From the NCBI RefSeq assembly GCF_003290185.1, contig NZ_QNFY01000001.1, positions 310,001 to 374,000 on the forward strand: a stretch of DNA of 64,000 nucleotides, in the 5' to 3' direction. This document shows positions 9,890 to 17,744 of this stretch, in pieces. Every line of letters begins with the position of its first letter. Within the stretch, counting starts at the first letter, position 1. Below the pieces are notes generated by a model. It worked only from the letters and a program-made list of their open reading frames with translations, searched no databases and was not told the origin of the DNA. A program made the position numbers and the translations under genes. The stretch comes from Chryseobacterium lathyri. Its GTDB lineage: Bacteria; Bacteroidota; Bacteroidia; Flavobacteriales; Weeksellaceae.

Positions 9890-10455
9890 TATTTGTTAAA
9901 AATTTCTTTGATTACCGAACTGTCATCTTTTTTCAGAATGTTTACCAGATCTCTTTCAATATATCCGCTGGTAGGCATTTCTATGATTCTTCCGATCTCT
10001 TTGCCATATTTTTCTACAATAATAGTAGGGACTTTCTGGATATTATAGCGTACCTCGTCTCCGGTAGGAGATTCTTTCTTGCGGTTAACAGCAATGATCG
10101 TCAGTTTGTTATCAGGATATTTCAATTCCTCAAGTATTTTCATGAGTCTTGGGAAATCTCTGTGGCTGTCTTCACACCAGGTCCCCATAAAAACAACAAG
10201 AGAATACGAAGTGAGTTTGGCTTTTCTAAGTTCACCGATTGCCTTTTGGTCAATGGAATATTCGTCATGCTCTTTCACATACCAGTCTGCATACGGAGCC
10301 TTTAAGAACTGCTCTTTGAACTGATTTCCCAAAAGCATTTTGCCATCGTTCTGAGTTTCTACTTCACGGTTCATCACTACTTTCTGGGCACTGAACTGCT
10401 GGGAAGCCAAAACAAGACATGAAACGGCAACAATATTGGTAATAAATTTTTTCAT
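9889..10455 (-). CDS. secreted thioredoxin-fold protein with only one active-site cysteine
   Basis: The signal peptide (residues 1-23, ending QQFSAQ) points to the periplasm. The thioredoxin fold is shown by VVFMGTWCEDSHRDFPRLM (about 93-111), a following strand KLTIIAVN and the cis-proline region KVPTIIV. The active site reads WCEDSH instead of WCxxC, so the resolving cysteine is absent. Such a protein may bind or reduce substrates by a monothiol mechanism, or may not be a disulfide oxidoreductase. It starts 1 bp after the MazG-like gene and overlaps the DUF4230 gene, so the three form an operon. Confidence 0.82.
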   Translation of the reverse strand: MKKFITNIVAVSCLVLASQQFSAQKVVMNREVETQNDGKMLLGNQFKEQFLKAPYADWYVKEHDEYSIDQKAIGELRKAKLTSYSLVVFMGTWCEDSHRDFPRLMKILEELKYPDNKLTIIAVNRKKESPTGDEVRYNIQKVPTIIVEKYGKEIGRIIEMPTSGYIERDLVNILKKDDSSVIKEIFNK

Positions 10456-10456
10456 A

Positions 10457-10924
10457 TTATTTTTCGATAATTGTTTTTAAATCTGCAGGGGAGTAGTACT
10501 TATTCTTAAGAACTTTATGGTCTGCTTTTCTGTAGACATTAAATTTCTCTCCTGATTTTTCATAAAAAGATTCTACTTCTTTTTCTTTATAAAATGCTAC
10601 AGTTTCCTCTGCCTGTTCTACATTATCGCATGCTTTAGACATATTGGAACGCTGTACTTCGTTGAATAGCTCTACAAATTTATTGCCAAGTCCGAATTCC
10701 AGTACAGCTCCGCTTAAAACATATTGAAGATCACACAGGGCATCAGCTATTTCTACGATGTCATTATCAGCAATAGCCTGCTTTAATTCATTTAATTCTT
10801 CCTGAAGAAGCTCAACTCTAAGGTTGCATCTTTCCTGAGACGGGATTTGTGGTGTATCTAAAATAGGGGCTTTAAAAGTGGTGTGGAATTCTGCAACTTG
10901 GTTCAGACTGTCAATTTTATCCAT
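10457..10924 (-). CDS. MazG-like nucleotide pyrophosphohydrolase
   Basis: An all-alpha NTP pyrophosphatase-like protein of 155 residues. The metal-binding ExxE...ExxD pattern is clear: LLQEELNELKQAI followed by DNDIVEIADALCDLQYVL, which would coordinate Mg2+ for hydrolysing a nucleoside triphosphate or phosphoribosyl-ATP-like substrate. It does not match a stand-alone HisE by context, since no his genes are near. First gene of the minus-strand operon, behind a perfect TATCTTTG box. The substrate is unknown. Confidence 0.85.
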   Translation of the reverse strand: MDKIDSLNQVAEFHTTFKAPILDTPQIPSQERCNLRVELLQEELNELKQAIADNDIVEIADALCDLQYVLSGAVLEFGLGNKFVELFNEVQRSNMSKACDNVEQAEETVAFYKEKEVESFYEKSGEKFNVYRKADHKVLKNKYYSPADLKTIIEK

Positions 10925-10942
10925 GAATTTTATTATTTACAG

Positions 10943-10950
10943 CAAAGATA
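10943..10950 (-). promoter_or_regulatory. -7 promoter box TATCTTTG of the MazG-like operon
   Basis: A perfect TAnnTTTG on the minus strand, 18 bp upstream of the ATG, giving a very short leader. Confidence 0.5.
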
Positions 10951-11042
10951 GAAAACGATTTTGGAAAATGTATAATACCCATTAGATATCTGTTCTGATA
11001 AAAGGTTAAATAATCGTTGGCTACAAACGTGTTTTCACTAAC

Positions 11043-11066
11043 AATCCACAGTTTAAACTGTGGATT
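11043..11066. repeat. 24-bp perfect palindrome
   Basis: AATCCACAGTTT and its exact reverse complement adjoin with no spacer, then ATATTTTTAA follows on the plus strand. It lies between two minus-strand transcription units, about 93 bp upstream of the -7 box at 10943. It could be an operator or one arm of a terminator; the missing loop argues against a simple terminator. Confidence 0.45.
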
Positions 11067-11113
11067 ATATTTTTAATTTTGAAATGTATTAATGAAAATT
11101 TTTGAACCTTTAA

Positions 11114-11220
11114 TTCTAAACCATTAGGGATGATTAAGCTTTTAAGGATATTAAGATGAGCTTCGCCGTTTTAAGGATTTACTTGAAAAATTCTCTTGAT
11201 TTTTCTTAATGGTTTAAGAA
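11114..11220. repeat. inverted-repeat intergenic element with internal direct repeats
   Basis: Ends TTCTAAACCATTA (11114-11126) and TAATGGTTTAAGAA (11207-11220) are complementary apart from one extra base. Inside, TTTTAAGGAT occurs twice (11140-11149 and 11169-11178), 29 bp apart, around GAGCTTCGCCG. With the palindrome at 11043 it fills most of the 305-bp gap between the MazG-like gene and the cysteine-rich gene. It resembles a dispersed Chryseobacterium-type spacer repeat. Confidence 0.45.
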
Positions 11221-11229
11221 TATAAACAG

Positions 11230-11649
11230 CTATTCCAGTTCTTCATATTTCCAGATACAGGAAATGTTTAAAAGTGTTAATCCCGGCTGCCATTCCCCGT
11301 AACTGAATACGCAGATATACTTTGATTGACAAGATCTGCAGTCTGTTCCAAAATATAGGGTAGGTAAATCACTTACCGTTAATTCTCCAAGATATAATAT
11401 TCTACGGGAAGTTTCAGTAACGATTTTGTTTTCTAATAATTCGTTCCTGGATAAAACTTTATCTTCATTGTAAATCTCAAAAATCGGGAATCCGGATTTA
11501 TAAGGAAATATTTCAATTGAATTTTCCTGACCACAATCACAACATGTGAATTTTGTTTCAGCAGCCGGAACTGTTTCATCATTGCTGAAATGATTTTTTG
11601 CAATAGCCGCCTGCCTGATAAGTTTTATTTTTTTTGATATTGAATACAT
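11230..11649 (-). CDS. small protein with two CxxC-type cysteine pairs, partner of the TNT-domain gene
   Basis: A 139-residue soluble protein without signal peptide. It has FTCCDCGQE near residue 35 and TDCRSCQSK near residue 107, two knuckles that could together bind one zinc ion, with beta-rich sequence between. It starts 10 bp after the stop of the TNT-domain lipoprotein gene, so the two are co-transcribed. The family is not recognised. Its position behind a toxin-like enzyme raises the possibility of an immunity or accessory protein, which is inference from context only. Confidence 0.6.
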   Translation of the reverse strand: MYSISKKIKLIRQAAIAKNHFSNDETVPAAETKFTCCDCGQENSIEIFPYKSGFPIFEIYNEDKVLSRNELLENKIVTETSRRILYLGELTVSDLPTLYFGTDCRSCQSKYICVFSYGEWQPGLTLLNISCIWKYEELE

Positions 11650-11659
11650 CTGAGTTTAT

Positions 11660-12373
11660 TTATTGCTGTATCACTGTGCCGACCTGATTGTTATATTTTC
11701 CGCTCGGACTTTTCTTGATGGTAATCTTTACATATCCTTCCTGTGCCAGCTTATTCCATGTTTTTTGATAGCCTGTTGTAACATCAATCGGGATTTTCCA
11801 CATCGTCTGTTTTCCTCCGCCAATCTGGTTAAACCAAGGAATGACATCAGCCGTTTGAGACTTGAAAGGTAGTAAATTATTCAGGACATCTATTTCATAG
11901 TAGAAATCATATTTATTTTCAGGCTGATTTAAAGCTCTTTGTGAGAAAGTATACACATATCCATTGATGATCGGGCTTGTAAAGCTTCCTCCTAAAGTAG
12001 GAACGCCTGTTCCGTCATAGCTGCCAATAGCGCCGCTATACCTGTCGAATTTTTGCCCTGCCTGAAACGGAACATCATCAACGATATTATAGCCTCCGTT
12101 TGCAGGCGGCCAGCCACCATTGAGATTGTTGGCATTAAAAAGTGCTTCCAGCTCGCTCCATTTTCCCTGTTTGTATAAATCAAATGCCTGATTTCTGATA
12201 GCCTGGCTTACAGTTCCGGCCGGATCGTAGGTTAAAGCGAATTCATCTGCGTTTTTATAGAACACATGGGTAACGACTCCCGTAGGGTGATCAGTTTCTT
12301 CATTGTCCGAACTACAGGCAACTGAAAATAATACAGTTGTCAATAAAAAGATGTACTTAAATAAATGTTTCAT
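11660..12373 (-). CDS. lipoprotein with TNT-like (NAD+ glycohydrolase toxin) domain
   Basis: The N-terminus has a lipobox, LFSVAC with C20, so the protein is exported and lipid-anchored. The rest resembles the TNT (tuberculosis necrotizing toxin) NAD-glycohydrolase fold: GWPPANGGY at 87-95, a conserved arginine in KFDRYSG (R111), SQRALNQPENKY at 144-155, and VIPWFNQIGGGKQ at 177-189 ending in the glutamine equivalent of the TNT catalytic Gln. TNT enzymes hydrolyse NAD+ to nicotinamide and ADP-ribose. No large delivery or polymorphic-toxin region is attached. It is followed at once by the cysteine-rich gene. The activity is inferred from motif similarity. Confidence 0.78.
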   Translation of the reverse strand: MKHLFKYIFLLTTVLFSVACSSDNEETDHPTGVVTHVFYKNADEFALTYDPAGTVSQAIRNQAFDLYKQGKWSELEALFNANNLNGGWPPANGGYNIVDDVPFQAGQKFDRYSGAIGSYDGTGVPTLGGSFTSPIINGYVYTFSQRALNQPENKYDFYYEIDVLNNLLPFKSQTADVIPWFNQIGGGKQTMWKIPIDVTTGYQKTWNKLAQEGYVKITIKKSPSGKYNNQVGTVIQQ

Positions 12374-12723
12374 GGTAAAAGTTTTTATAGTTATTTTTTT
12401 AAAGCTGTTCTTTAATTTAAAATATTGGTTTTATGAAATAAGCTTACTTCAACAATTTATCATTGCAGGATCATTTTGAGAAATAAAAATTAGGATGAGA
12501 GGCTTATATGTTATGAATTGAAAGACCAATATCAGAATGTATCTAGCCTGATCGAGTAACGGTACAAAGAAATTTGAATGATAAATTTAAATTAAAATTT
12601 TTAAATTTTAATGAATTTTATTTAAATAAATAATTATAAGTAAATTTTAAACACTTATGCGTTGTTTTTGAAGTTTAATTTGCATTGTAAATTTCCGTGG
12701 AAATTTTTAAAATCATCTGGCAT
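12374..12723. other. gene-free AT-rich spacer upstream of the TNT gene
   Basis: No reading frame of interest on either strand. A near-perfect palindrome ATTAAAATTT-TT-AAATTTTAAT lies at 12591-12612 within very AT-rich DNA. A TTTCTTTG sequence on the minus strand near 12566-12573 is one mismatch from a -7 box, but is about 190 bp from the TNT start. The promoter of the TNT operon must lie here but cannot be fixed. Confidence 0.5.
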
Positions 12724-12751
12724 AAAAAAAAGACTGCCCGAAGGCAGTCTT
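12724..12751 (-). terminator. terminator of the T9SS metalloprotease gene
   Basis: Eight-bp stem AGACTGCC / GGCAGTCT with a CGAA tetraloop (plus-strand view), running into seven to eight Ts on the minus strand, 24 bp past the protease stop. Confidence 0.85.
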
Positions 12752-12774
12752 CCAAAGTGTTTACTTAATGGTTA

Positions 12775-15705
12775 TTAATTTTTAATGAATCTCTTGGCAG
12801 CTTCTCCAACCTGGATCATATAAGCGCCTTTGATAAGTCCGCTTACATTTACACTACCTCTTTCCAATTTTCCTGAATTGATTAGTTTTCCACCCATATC
12901 GAAGATTTTATAATCTTCTGATGTCGTGTTTGAAATATGTAATAGGTCTCTTACTGGGTTTGGATATAACTTGATATCAGTGATCAGATCTTTGGTATCA
13001 GTAAGCTCTCCTCTTCCTGAAGAAACGATATTCAGGGTATAATCTTCAACCTGACCATAAGTATAAGCTTCACATGAAGAAGTAGGTATAGAACTATACT
13101 TCATCATGACTCTCATTCTTGTAGCACCAACAGTTGCAGTTGCAGGGATAGTAATACTTCCTGTTACAGGAGTAGTGGTAGAACCCGCTTTAGACCAAGC
13201 TAATTCTCCGCTGTCCGTAAAGTCACCATCACCGTTGTAATCAATATATACAGCATAAGCTTCGCTGTAAACAGTTGAAGTCCATGTTGGAGTTATTGAG
13301 ATAGTGTAAGCGCTTCCTCTTGTTACATTGGTGGAAACTGAAGTGAAGTTTTCATAACCTGCTGTTCCTGTTGAAGTATTGTTAATAGTTCCGAATTTCA
13401 CATTTCCGATTCTTTCATCTGCTGTATTGCTTGCAGAAGAAGAGCAGTAAGTTACCGTACCTCCGGAAAGTGTTGTAACGCTTACTGTATTACTTGAAGG
13501 CGATACATTTCCTGCTGCATCTTTAGATTTAACACTAAAGCTATACGTTGTGGCAGGTGTTAAACTTGTTACCGTATAGGTTGTAGATGCTGTGGAACCG
13601 ATCAATGAAGCACCTTGATAAACATCGTAACCTGTAACCGCCACATTATCCGTAGCGCCGCTCCAGGAAAGATTAGTCGTGGTAGATGTAGTTCCGGAAG
13701 CTGCAAGGGTAGGAGCCGTAGGAGCTACCGTATCTGTGCCTCCTGAACCTGCATTTACAGTGATATTTGCATTATTTACATCAAAGAAAATATGGTTGGA
13801 TCCTTTTACCATAATTCTTCCCGTTGTCGTAGACGAATTTGGAATAGTTACAGCCTGCGTTCCATCATTTGGAGTTCCGGCAAGAAGGGTAGTCCATGTA
13901 TTTCCGCTGTCTGTTGACCAAAGGATATCTACATTCGCCGCATTTACATTATTGGCTGTTGTTCCCGCCACATTCCATGTTACGGTTTGTGAGCTTCCTC
14001 CTGAATAGGTAGTAGCTGAATTTTGTGATGAAACACTGAAAGGTCCTGCTGTTGCATTTACAGTAATCAGGGCATCATCAGAATTATTTCCTGAACCTCC
14101 GGCTCTGTTATCACGAACGGTAAATCTGAAATTTAAAGATCTTGCTACATTGGACAGTGCTTCCACTGTAATTTCTGAACCTGCAGTAGTAGTGCCTCCT
14201 GTTAAGATGGATGCCATTCTTGGGAAATATCTTGTTGGAGAAGTGGTAGGGGTCCATGATCTGAAAGTAGGACCTGATGCTTTGGTAGCACTTGCTGCAG
14301 AGCTTGCTCCGGTTTGGGATGATGATGCATTATCCATCTGTTCCCAAATGTAAGTTAATGAATCTCCGTTAGCATCAGTTCCTGTTCCCGTAAGCATAAA
14401 CGGTGTTCCTTTCGGAATGGTATAATCAAGGCCGGCATTCGCTGTAGGAATGGCATTTCCTGTAGAAGTGCTTACCGGACATGTTTTAGCTTTGATATTA
14501 TTGGTGATCTGCTGAATGCTTATCGCATGGAAAAATGCATCGGAATGAGGTTGGATATCCTGAGCAGTAATCCCTGCATAGCCCATAATGGTTGATCCTG
14601 AGCCCGGTTCCATATTAGCACCGGTTCCTTCATTATTCATAGAGAAGGTATGGTTTCCTCCAAATTGATGTCCCATTTCATGGGCAACATAGTCGATATC
14701 AAAATTATCTCCTGAAGGAATAGCGTCTGCCGGTGAAGTATATCCGCTTCCTTTTGAACCGTTTGTACAGACACATCCAATACACCCAGCGTTTCCGCCA
14801 CCTCCGGAAGCTCCGAATAAATGCCCGATGTCATAATTGGCTTCCCCGATCACTGAAGTCAGCGTGCTTTGAAGCTGTGAATTCCAGTTGCTCATTCCTG
14901 AAGCTGCAGAATAGGGGTCTGTAGAAGCATTGGTGTAAATGACAGCGTCATTGTTGGCGATCAGAACCATTCTTGCTGCAAAATCTTTTTCAAAAACACC
15001 GTTTACACGGGTCATTGTATTGTTAATAGCAGCAAGAGCATTTGCTTTAGTACCTCCAAAATACGTTGTATATTCTCCTGTAGTTGAAAGAGCTAACCTG
15101 AATGTTCTCAGCTTGGCATCATCCGCATTCGGTCTGGCAGTTTGGGTATTATTGGATACTCCTTTTTGGGCTACGTCGATAACTGTACATTCAAATTTAT
15201 TGAGATCGTCTTTTTTGTCCGATTTTCTGTATACGACATAAGACGAAAGATCTTTGGCGTAGGGTTCAATAAAAACTGCAGATTTGTCACCATAAATCTC
15301 CATAGAAGAAAGACCAAGTGAGGAAATACTGAAATAAACTGTTGAATTGGAATCTGTCAGGCCTTCACCTACATAAGATTTAATATCCGGATATTTCGCG
15401 GCTAACTGAGGGTCAAAATTTGAATTTTCTCTTACTTTAAAATTCTCCATCTTTCCTTCAGAATTAGGAAAAGAAATGATAATTTCTGATTTTTCTCCCG
15501 GGGCAAGCCTTTTTGGAGCTCTGTTGAGAGCGTTTTTTAATCCTTCAAAATCTAGACTATAGATTTTCGGATTGTTAATTGAGGTTTTGTTTTCAAAAAT
15601 TTCTGAAGGTGCTTTTTTTGAACCTTCACTCCAGAGACGATCAGTCTGCGCGAAAGAAATGCCCGTAATAAGAAGCATTCCAATCATGGATAGTTGTTTT
15701 TTCAT
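12775..15705 (-). CDS. secreted reprolysin-like zinc metalloprotease with Fn3, GEVED and T9SS sorting domains
   Basis: A 976-residue secreted endopeptidase. Signal peptide 1-19; propeptide-like region to about 195; catalytic domain about 200-410 with HEMGHQFGGNH (H342, E343, H346, H352) and the later IMGYAG methionine turn, the metzincin arrangement. Then come a fibronectin type III domain (about 660-745), a GEVED domain with DYNGDGDFTDSGE, and a C-terminal type A sorting domain starting near IKLYPNPVRDLLHI. T9SS cargo is cleaved and released or attached at the cell surface. The gene stands alone with its own -7 box and terminator. Confidence 0.93.
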   Translation of the reverse strand: MKKQLSMIGMLLITGISFAQTDRLWSEGSKKAPSEIFENKTSINNPKIYSLDFEGLKNALNRAPKRLAPGEKSEIIISFPNSEGKMENFKVRENSNFDPQLAAKYPDIKSYVGEGLTDSNSTVYFSISSLGLSSMEIYGDKSAVFIEPYAKDLSSYVVYRKSDKKDDLNKFECTVIDVAQKGVSNNTQTARPNADDAKLRTFRLALSTTGEYTTYFGGTKANALAAINNTMTRVNGVFEKDFAARMVLIANNDAVIYTNASTDPYSAASGMSNWNSQLQSTLTSVIGEANYDIGHLFGASGGGGNAGCIGCVCTNGSKGSGYTSPADAIPSGDNFDIDYVAHEMGHQFGGNHTFSMNNEGTGANMEPGSGSTIMGYAGITAQDIQPHSDAFFHAISIQQITNNIKAKTCPVSTSTGNAIPTANAGLDYTIPKGTPFMLTGTGTDANGDSLTYIWEQMDNASSSQTGASSAASATKASGPTFRSWTPTTSPTRYFPRMASILTGGTTTAGSEITVEALSNVARSLNFRFTVRDNRAGGSGNNSDDALITVNATAGPFSVSSQNSATTYSGGSSQTVTWNVAGTTANNVNAANVDILWSTDSGNTWTTLLAGTPNDGTQAVTIPNSSTTTGRIMVKGSNHIFFDVNNANITVNAGSGGTDTVAPTAPTLAASGTTSTTTNLSWSGATDNVAVTGYDVYQGASLIGSTASTTYTVTSLTPATTYSFSVKSKDAAGNVSPSSNTVSVTTLSGGTVTYCSSSASNTADERIGNVKFGTINNTSTGTAGYENFTSVSTNVTRGSAYTISITPTWTSTVYSEAYAVYIDYNGDGDFTDSGELAWSKAGSTTTPVTGSITIPATATVGATRMRVMMKYSSIPTSSCEAYTYGQVEDYTLNIVSSGRGELTDTKDLITDIKLYPNPVRDLLHISNTTSEDYKIFDMGGKLINSGKLERGSVNVSGLIKGAYMIQVGEAAKRFIKN

Positions 15706-15732
15706 AAATTATTCATTTAGATTGTGGAATAT

Positions 15733-15740
15733 CAAAGCTA
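15733..15740 (-). promoter_or_regulatory. -7 promoter box TAGCTTTG of the metalloprotease gene
   Basis: A perfect TAnnTTTG match on the minus strand, 27 bp upstream of the ATG. Confidence 0.5.
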
Positions 15741-15835
15741 ATAAAAAATAATTTACGAAAAACAAAAATATTTAAGAAAAATTTAGAGTATACATCTAAT
15801 TTATTATGTAATACATTGAAAATATATTATCTCAA

Positions 15836-15873
15836 AAAAAGAAAATAGCATACGCAAAATACGTATGCTATTT
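15836..15873 (-). terminator. terminator of the acyl-CoA dehydrogenase/DinB operon
   Basis: A perfect 12-bp stem (AAATAGCATACG / CGTATGCTATTT, 15843-15873) with a 7-base loop, followed on the minus strand by a T-rich tract, 25 bp after the DinB stop. Confidence 0.85.
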
Positions 15874-15897
15874 ACTTATCTTAATATAAGTCTAAAT

Positions 15898-16395
15898 TTA
15901 CATCTGGTCGTCAGCAGTCGGTCCGTATAAACCAGGAACGGTATTTCCTGTTGCTCTCAGATAAACAATCAGCTCACCTCTGTGATGATATAAGTGATTG
16001 TATAAAAAAGAACGGATCACCTGAATTTTTGGCATAGGAGGAAAAAGTGCATTTCCACCCATTTCCATTTTCCATTCGTTAAAATAGTTTCCTTCATCTG
16101 AATTTTCTAAAACTTTCTGAGCTTTAGCAACATTTTCTTCAAATTTTGCTAAAATATTCTCGGCTTTAGAAATATCACCTTTGTCATATTGATAAGTTCC
16201 CATATCAAAAACATCAAGATTAAAGGTAGAATCATACCAGTTATACACTTCTGCAATATGAGAAGCTAATTGTCCGGTAGTCCAGTTTTTTTCAGATGGC
16301 TTCCAGTTTAAAGCACTATCAGGAATTGCTTTTAAAAGATTTCTTGTGCTTTCTGCTTCATGCAGAAATTCACCTAGGAGGGCTTGTTTGATCAT
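15898..16395 (-). CDS. DinB-family metal-binding four-helix protein
   Basis: A 165-residue cytoplasmic protein of the DinB/YfiT-like superfamily. The three-histidine metal site is visible: H46 in LASHIAEVY, H134 in LYNHLYHH and H138 in HHRGEL. Superfamily members are thiol-dependent transferases or hydrolases, often bacillithiol-dependent; this one has no assigned substrate. It begins 17 bp after the acyl-CoA dehydrogenase gene and shares its terminator, so the two are probably one transcript. Confidence 0.88.
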   Translation of the reverse strand: MIKQALLGEFLHEAESTRNLLKAIPDSALNWKPSEKNWTTGQLASHIAEVYNWYDSTFNLDVFDMGTYQYDKGDISKAENILAKFEENVAKAQKVLENSDEGNYFNEWKMEMGGNALFPPMPKIQVIRSFLYNHLYHHRGELIVYLRATGNTVPGLYGPTADDQM

Positions 16396-16412
16396 TTGTG
16401 AGTGTATTTAAA

Positions 16413-17552
16413 TTATTTTGTAATGTCTCTTCCTATTACCAGTCTCTGGATCTCTGATGTTCCTTCACCGATAGTACATAATTTAGAATCTCTGTAGAAT
16501 TTCTCAGCAGGGAAGTCTTTTGTATATCCATAACCTCCGAAAATCTGAACAGCATTGTTGGAAATTCTTACACAAGCTTCAGAAGCATACAGTTTTGCCA
16601 TTGCCCCCTCTTTGGTCATCTTCTGCTTAGCATTTTTCAATGTTGAAGCTCTCTGAATCAAAAGTTCAGCAGCATCAATTTCAGTAGCCATATCTGCCAG
16701 CATAAAGTTGATAGCCTGGAATTCAGCGATTGCTTTTCCGAACTGATGTCTTTCTTTAGCATATTTTAAAGCCGCTTTATAAGCTCCTCTTGCAGTTCCT
16801 AAACTTAATGCTGCAATAGAAATTCTACCCCCGTCCAGAATTTTCATAGCCTGTTTGAATCCTTCTCCTACTTCTCCCAAACGATGTGAATCCGGTACAC
16901 GCACATTATCAAAAATAAGTTCAGCGGTCTCAGAAGCACGCATTCCCAGTTTGTTTTCTTTCTTTCCTGAAGTAAAACCAGGCATTCCTTTTTCCAGAAC
17001 GAAAGCAGTAGAGTTATTTTTAGCACCTATTTCACCTGTTCTTGTCATTACTACGGCAATATCTCCTGAAATAGCATGAGTAATAAAGTTTTTCGCTCCG
17101 TTGATGATCCATTCATCACCGTCCTTTACAGCAGTAGTAGACATACCTCCTGAATCAGAACCTGTATTGTGCTCTGTTAATCCCCATGCTCCGATCACTT
17201 TTCCTGAAGCAAGCTGCGGAAGCCACTTATTTCTCTGCTCTTCATTTCCAAACTCATAGATGTGATTGGTGCAAAGTGAATTGTGTGCTGCCACAGAAAG
17301 ACCAATTGATGGGTCTACCTGAGAGATTTCATCCAGAATAGTAACATATTCATGATAGCCTAAACCGGAACCTCCGTACTGCTCAGGAACTACAATTCCC
17401 ATAAATCCCATTTCTCCTAACTGGTGAAATAAGTCTTTTGGAAACGTTTGGCTCTCGTCCCATTCCATAATATTCGGTCTGATATTTTTCTCAGCAAATT
17501 CTCTTGCTGTTTCTGCTATCATTTTAATGTTGTCAATAGTCTCTGTATTCAT
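16413..17552 (-). CDS. acyl-CoA dehydrogenase
   Basis: FAD-dependent alpha,beta-dehydrogenation of acyl-CoA esters in fatty-acid or branched-chain amino-acid breakdown. Visible are GAWGLTEHNTGSDSGG (flavin-binding strand), the middle beta domain, the C-terminal helical domain with IFGGYGYTKDFPAEK, and the catalytic-base region IGEGTSEIQ. An upstream ATG at 17576 would add 8 residues, but it overlaps the TATCTTTG promoter box, so the ATG giving MNTETIDNIKMI is preferred (380 residues, normal length). Chain-length specificity cannot be read from the sequence. Confidence 0.95.
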   Translation of the reverse strand: MNTETIDNIKMIAETAREFAEKNIRPNIMEWDESQTFPKDLFHQLGEMGFMGIVVPEQYGGSGLGYHEYVTILDEISQVDPSIGLSVAAHNSLCTNHIYEFGNEEQRNKWLPQLASGKVIGAWGLTEHNTGSDSGGMSTTAVKDGDEWIINGAKNFITHAISGDIAVVMTRTGEIGAKNNSTAFVLEKGMPGFTSGKKENKLGMRASETAELIFDNVRVPDSHRLGEVGEGFKQAMKILDGGRISIAALSLGTARGAYKAALKYAKERHQFGKAIAEFQAINFMLADMATEIDAAELLIQRASTLKNAKQKMTKEGAMAKLYASEACVRISNNAVQIFGGYGYTKDFPAEKFYRDSKLCTIGEGTSEIQRLVIGRDITK

Positions 17553-17573
17553 ATAGATAAAATAGTTAGTTCC

Positions 17574-17581
17574 CAAAGATA
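17574..17581 (-). promoter_or_regulatory. -7 promoter box TATCTTTG of the acyl-CoA dehydrogenase gene
   Basis: A perfect TAnnTTTG, 21 bp upstream of the chosen ATG. Its position decides against the upstream in-frame ATG at 17576. Confidence 0.55.
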
Positions 17582-17744
17582 ATTAAATTGACGGAAAGCC
17601 AAAAATAATTATTTAGCTCATAGGGCTATATACGCAATATTTTAATAATCAATTTTTTATATTTTGATAATTAATGATTTTTTAATAAAAAATTCAGAAC
17701 TTCAAGTGTTTTAATTTACTATTTTAGTCACCCAATTTTTAAGA

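Noticed and set aside
13679..15241. Several plus-strand frames (61-109 codons) opposite the T9SS metalloprotease
   Set aside because: They are antisense shadows of a long, well-supported gene with clear domains.
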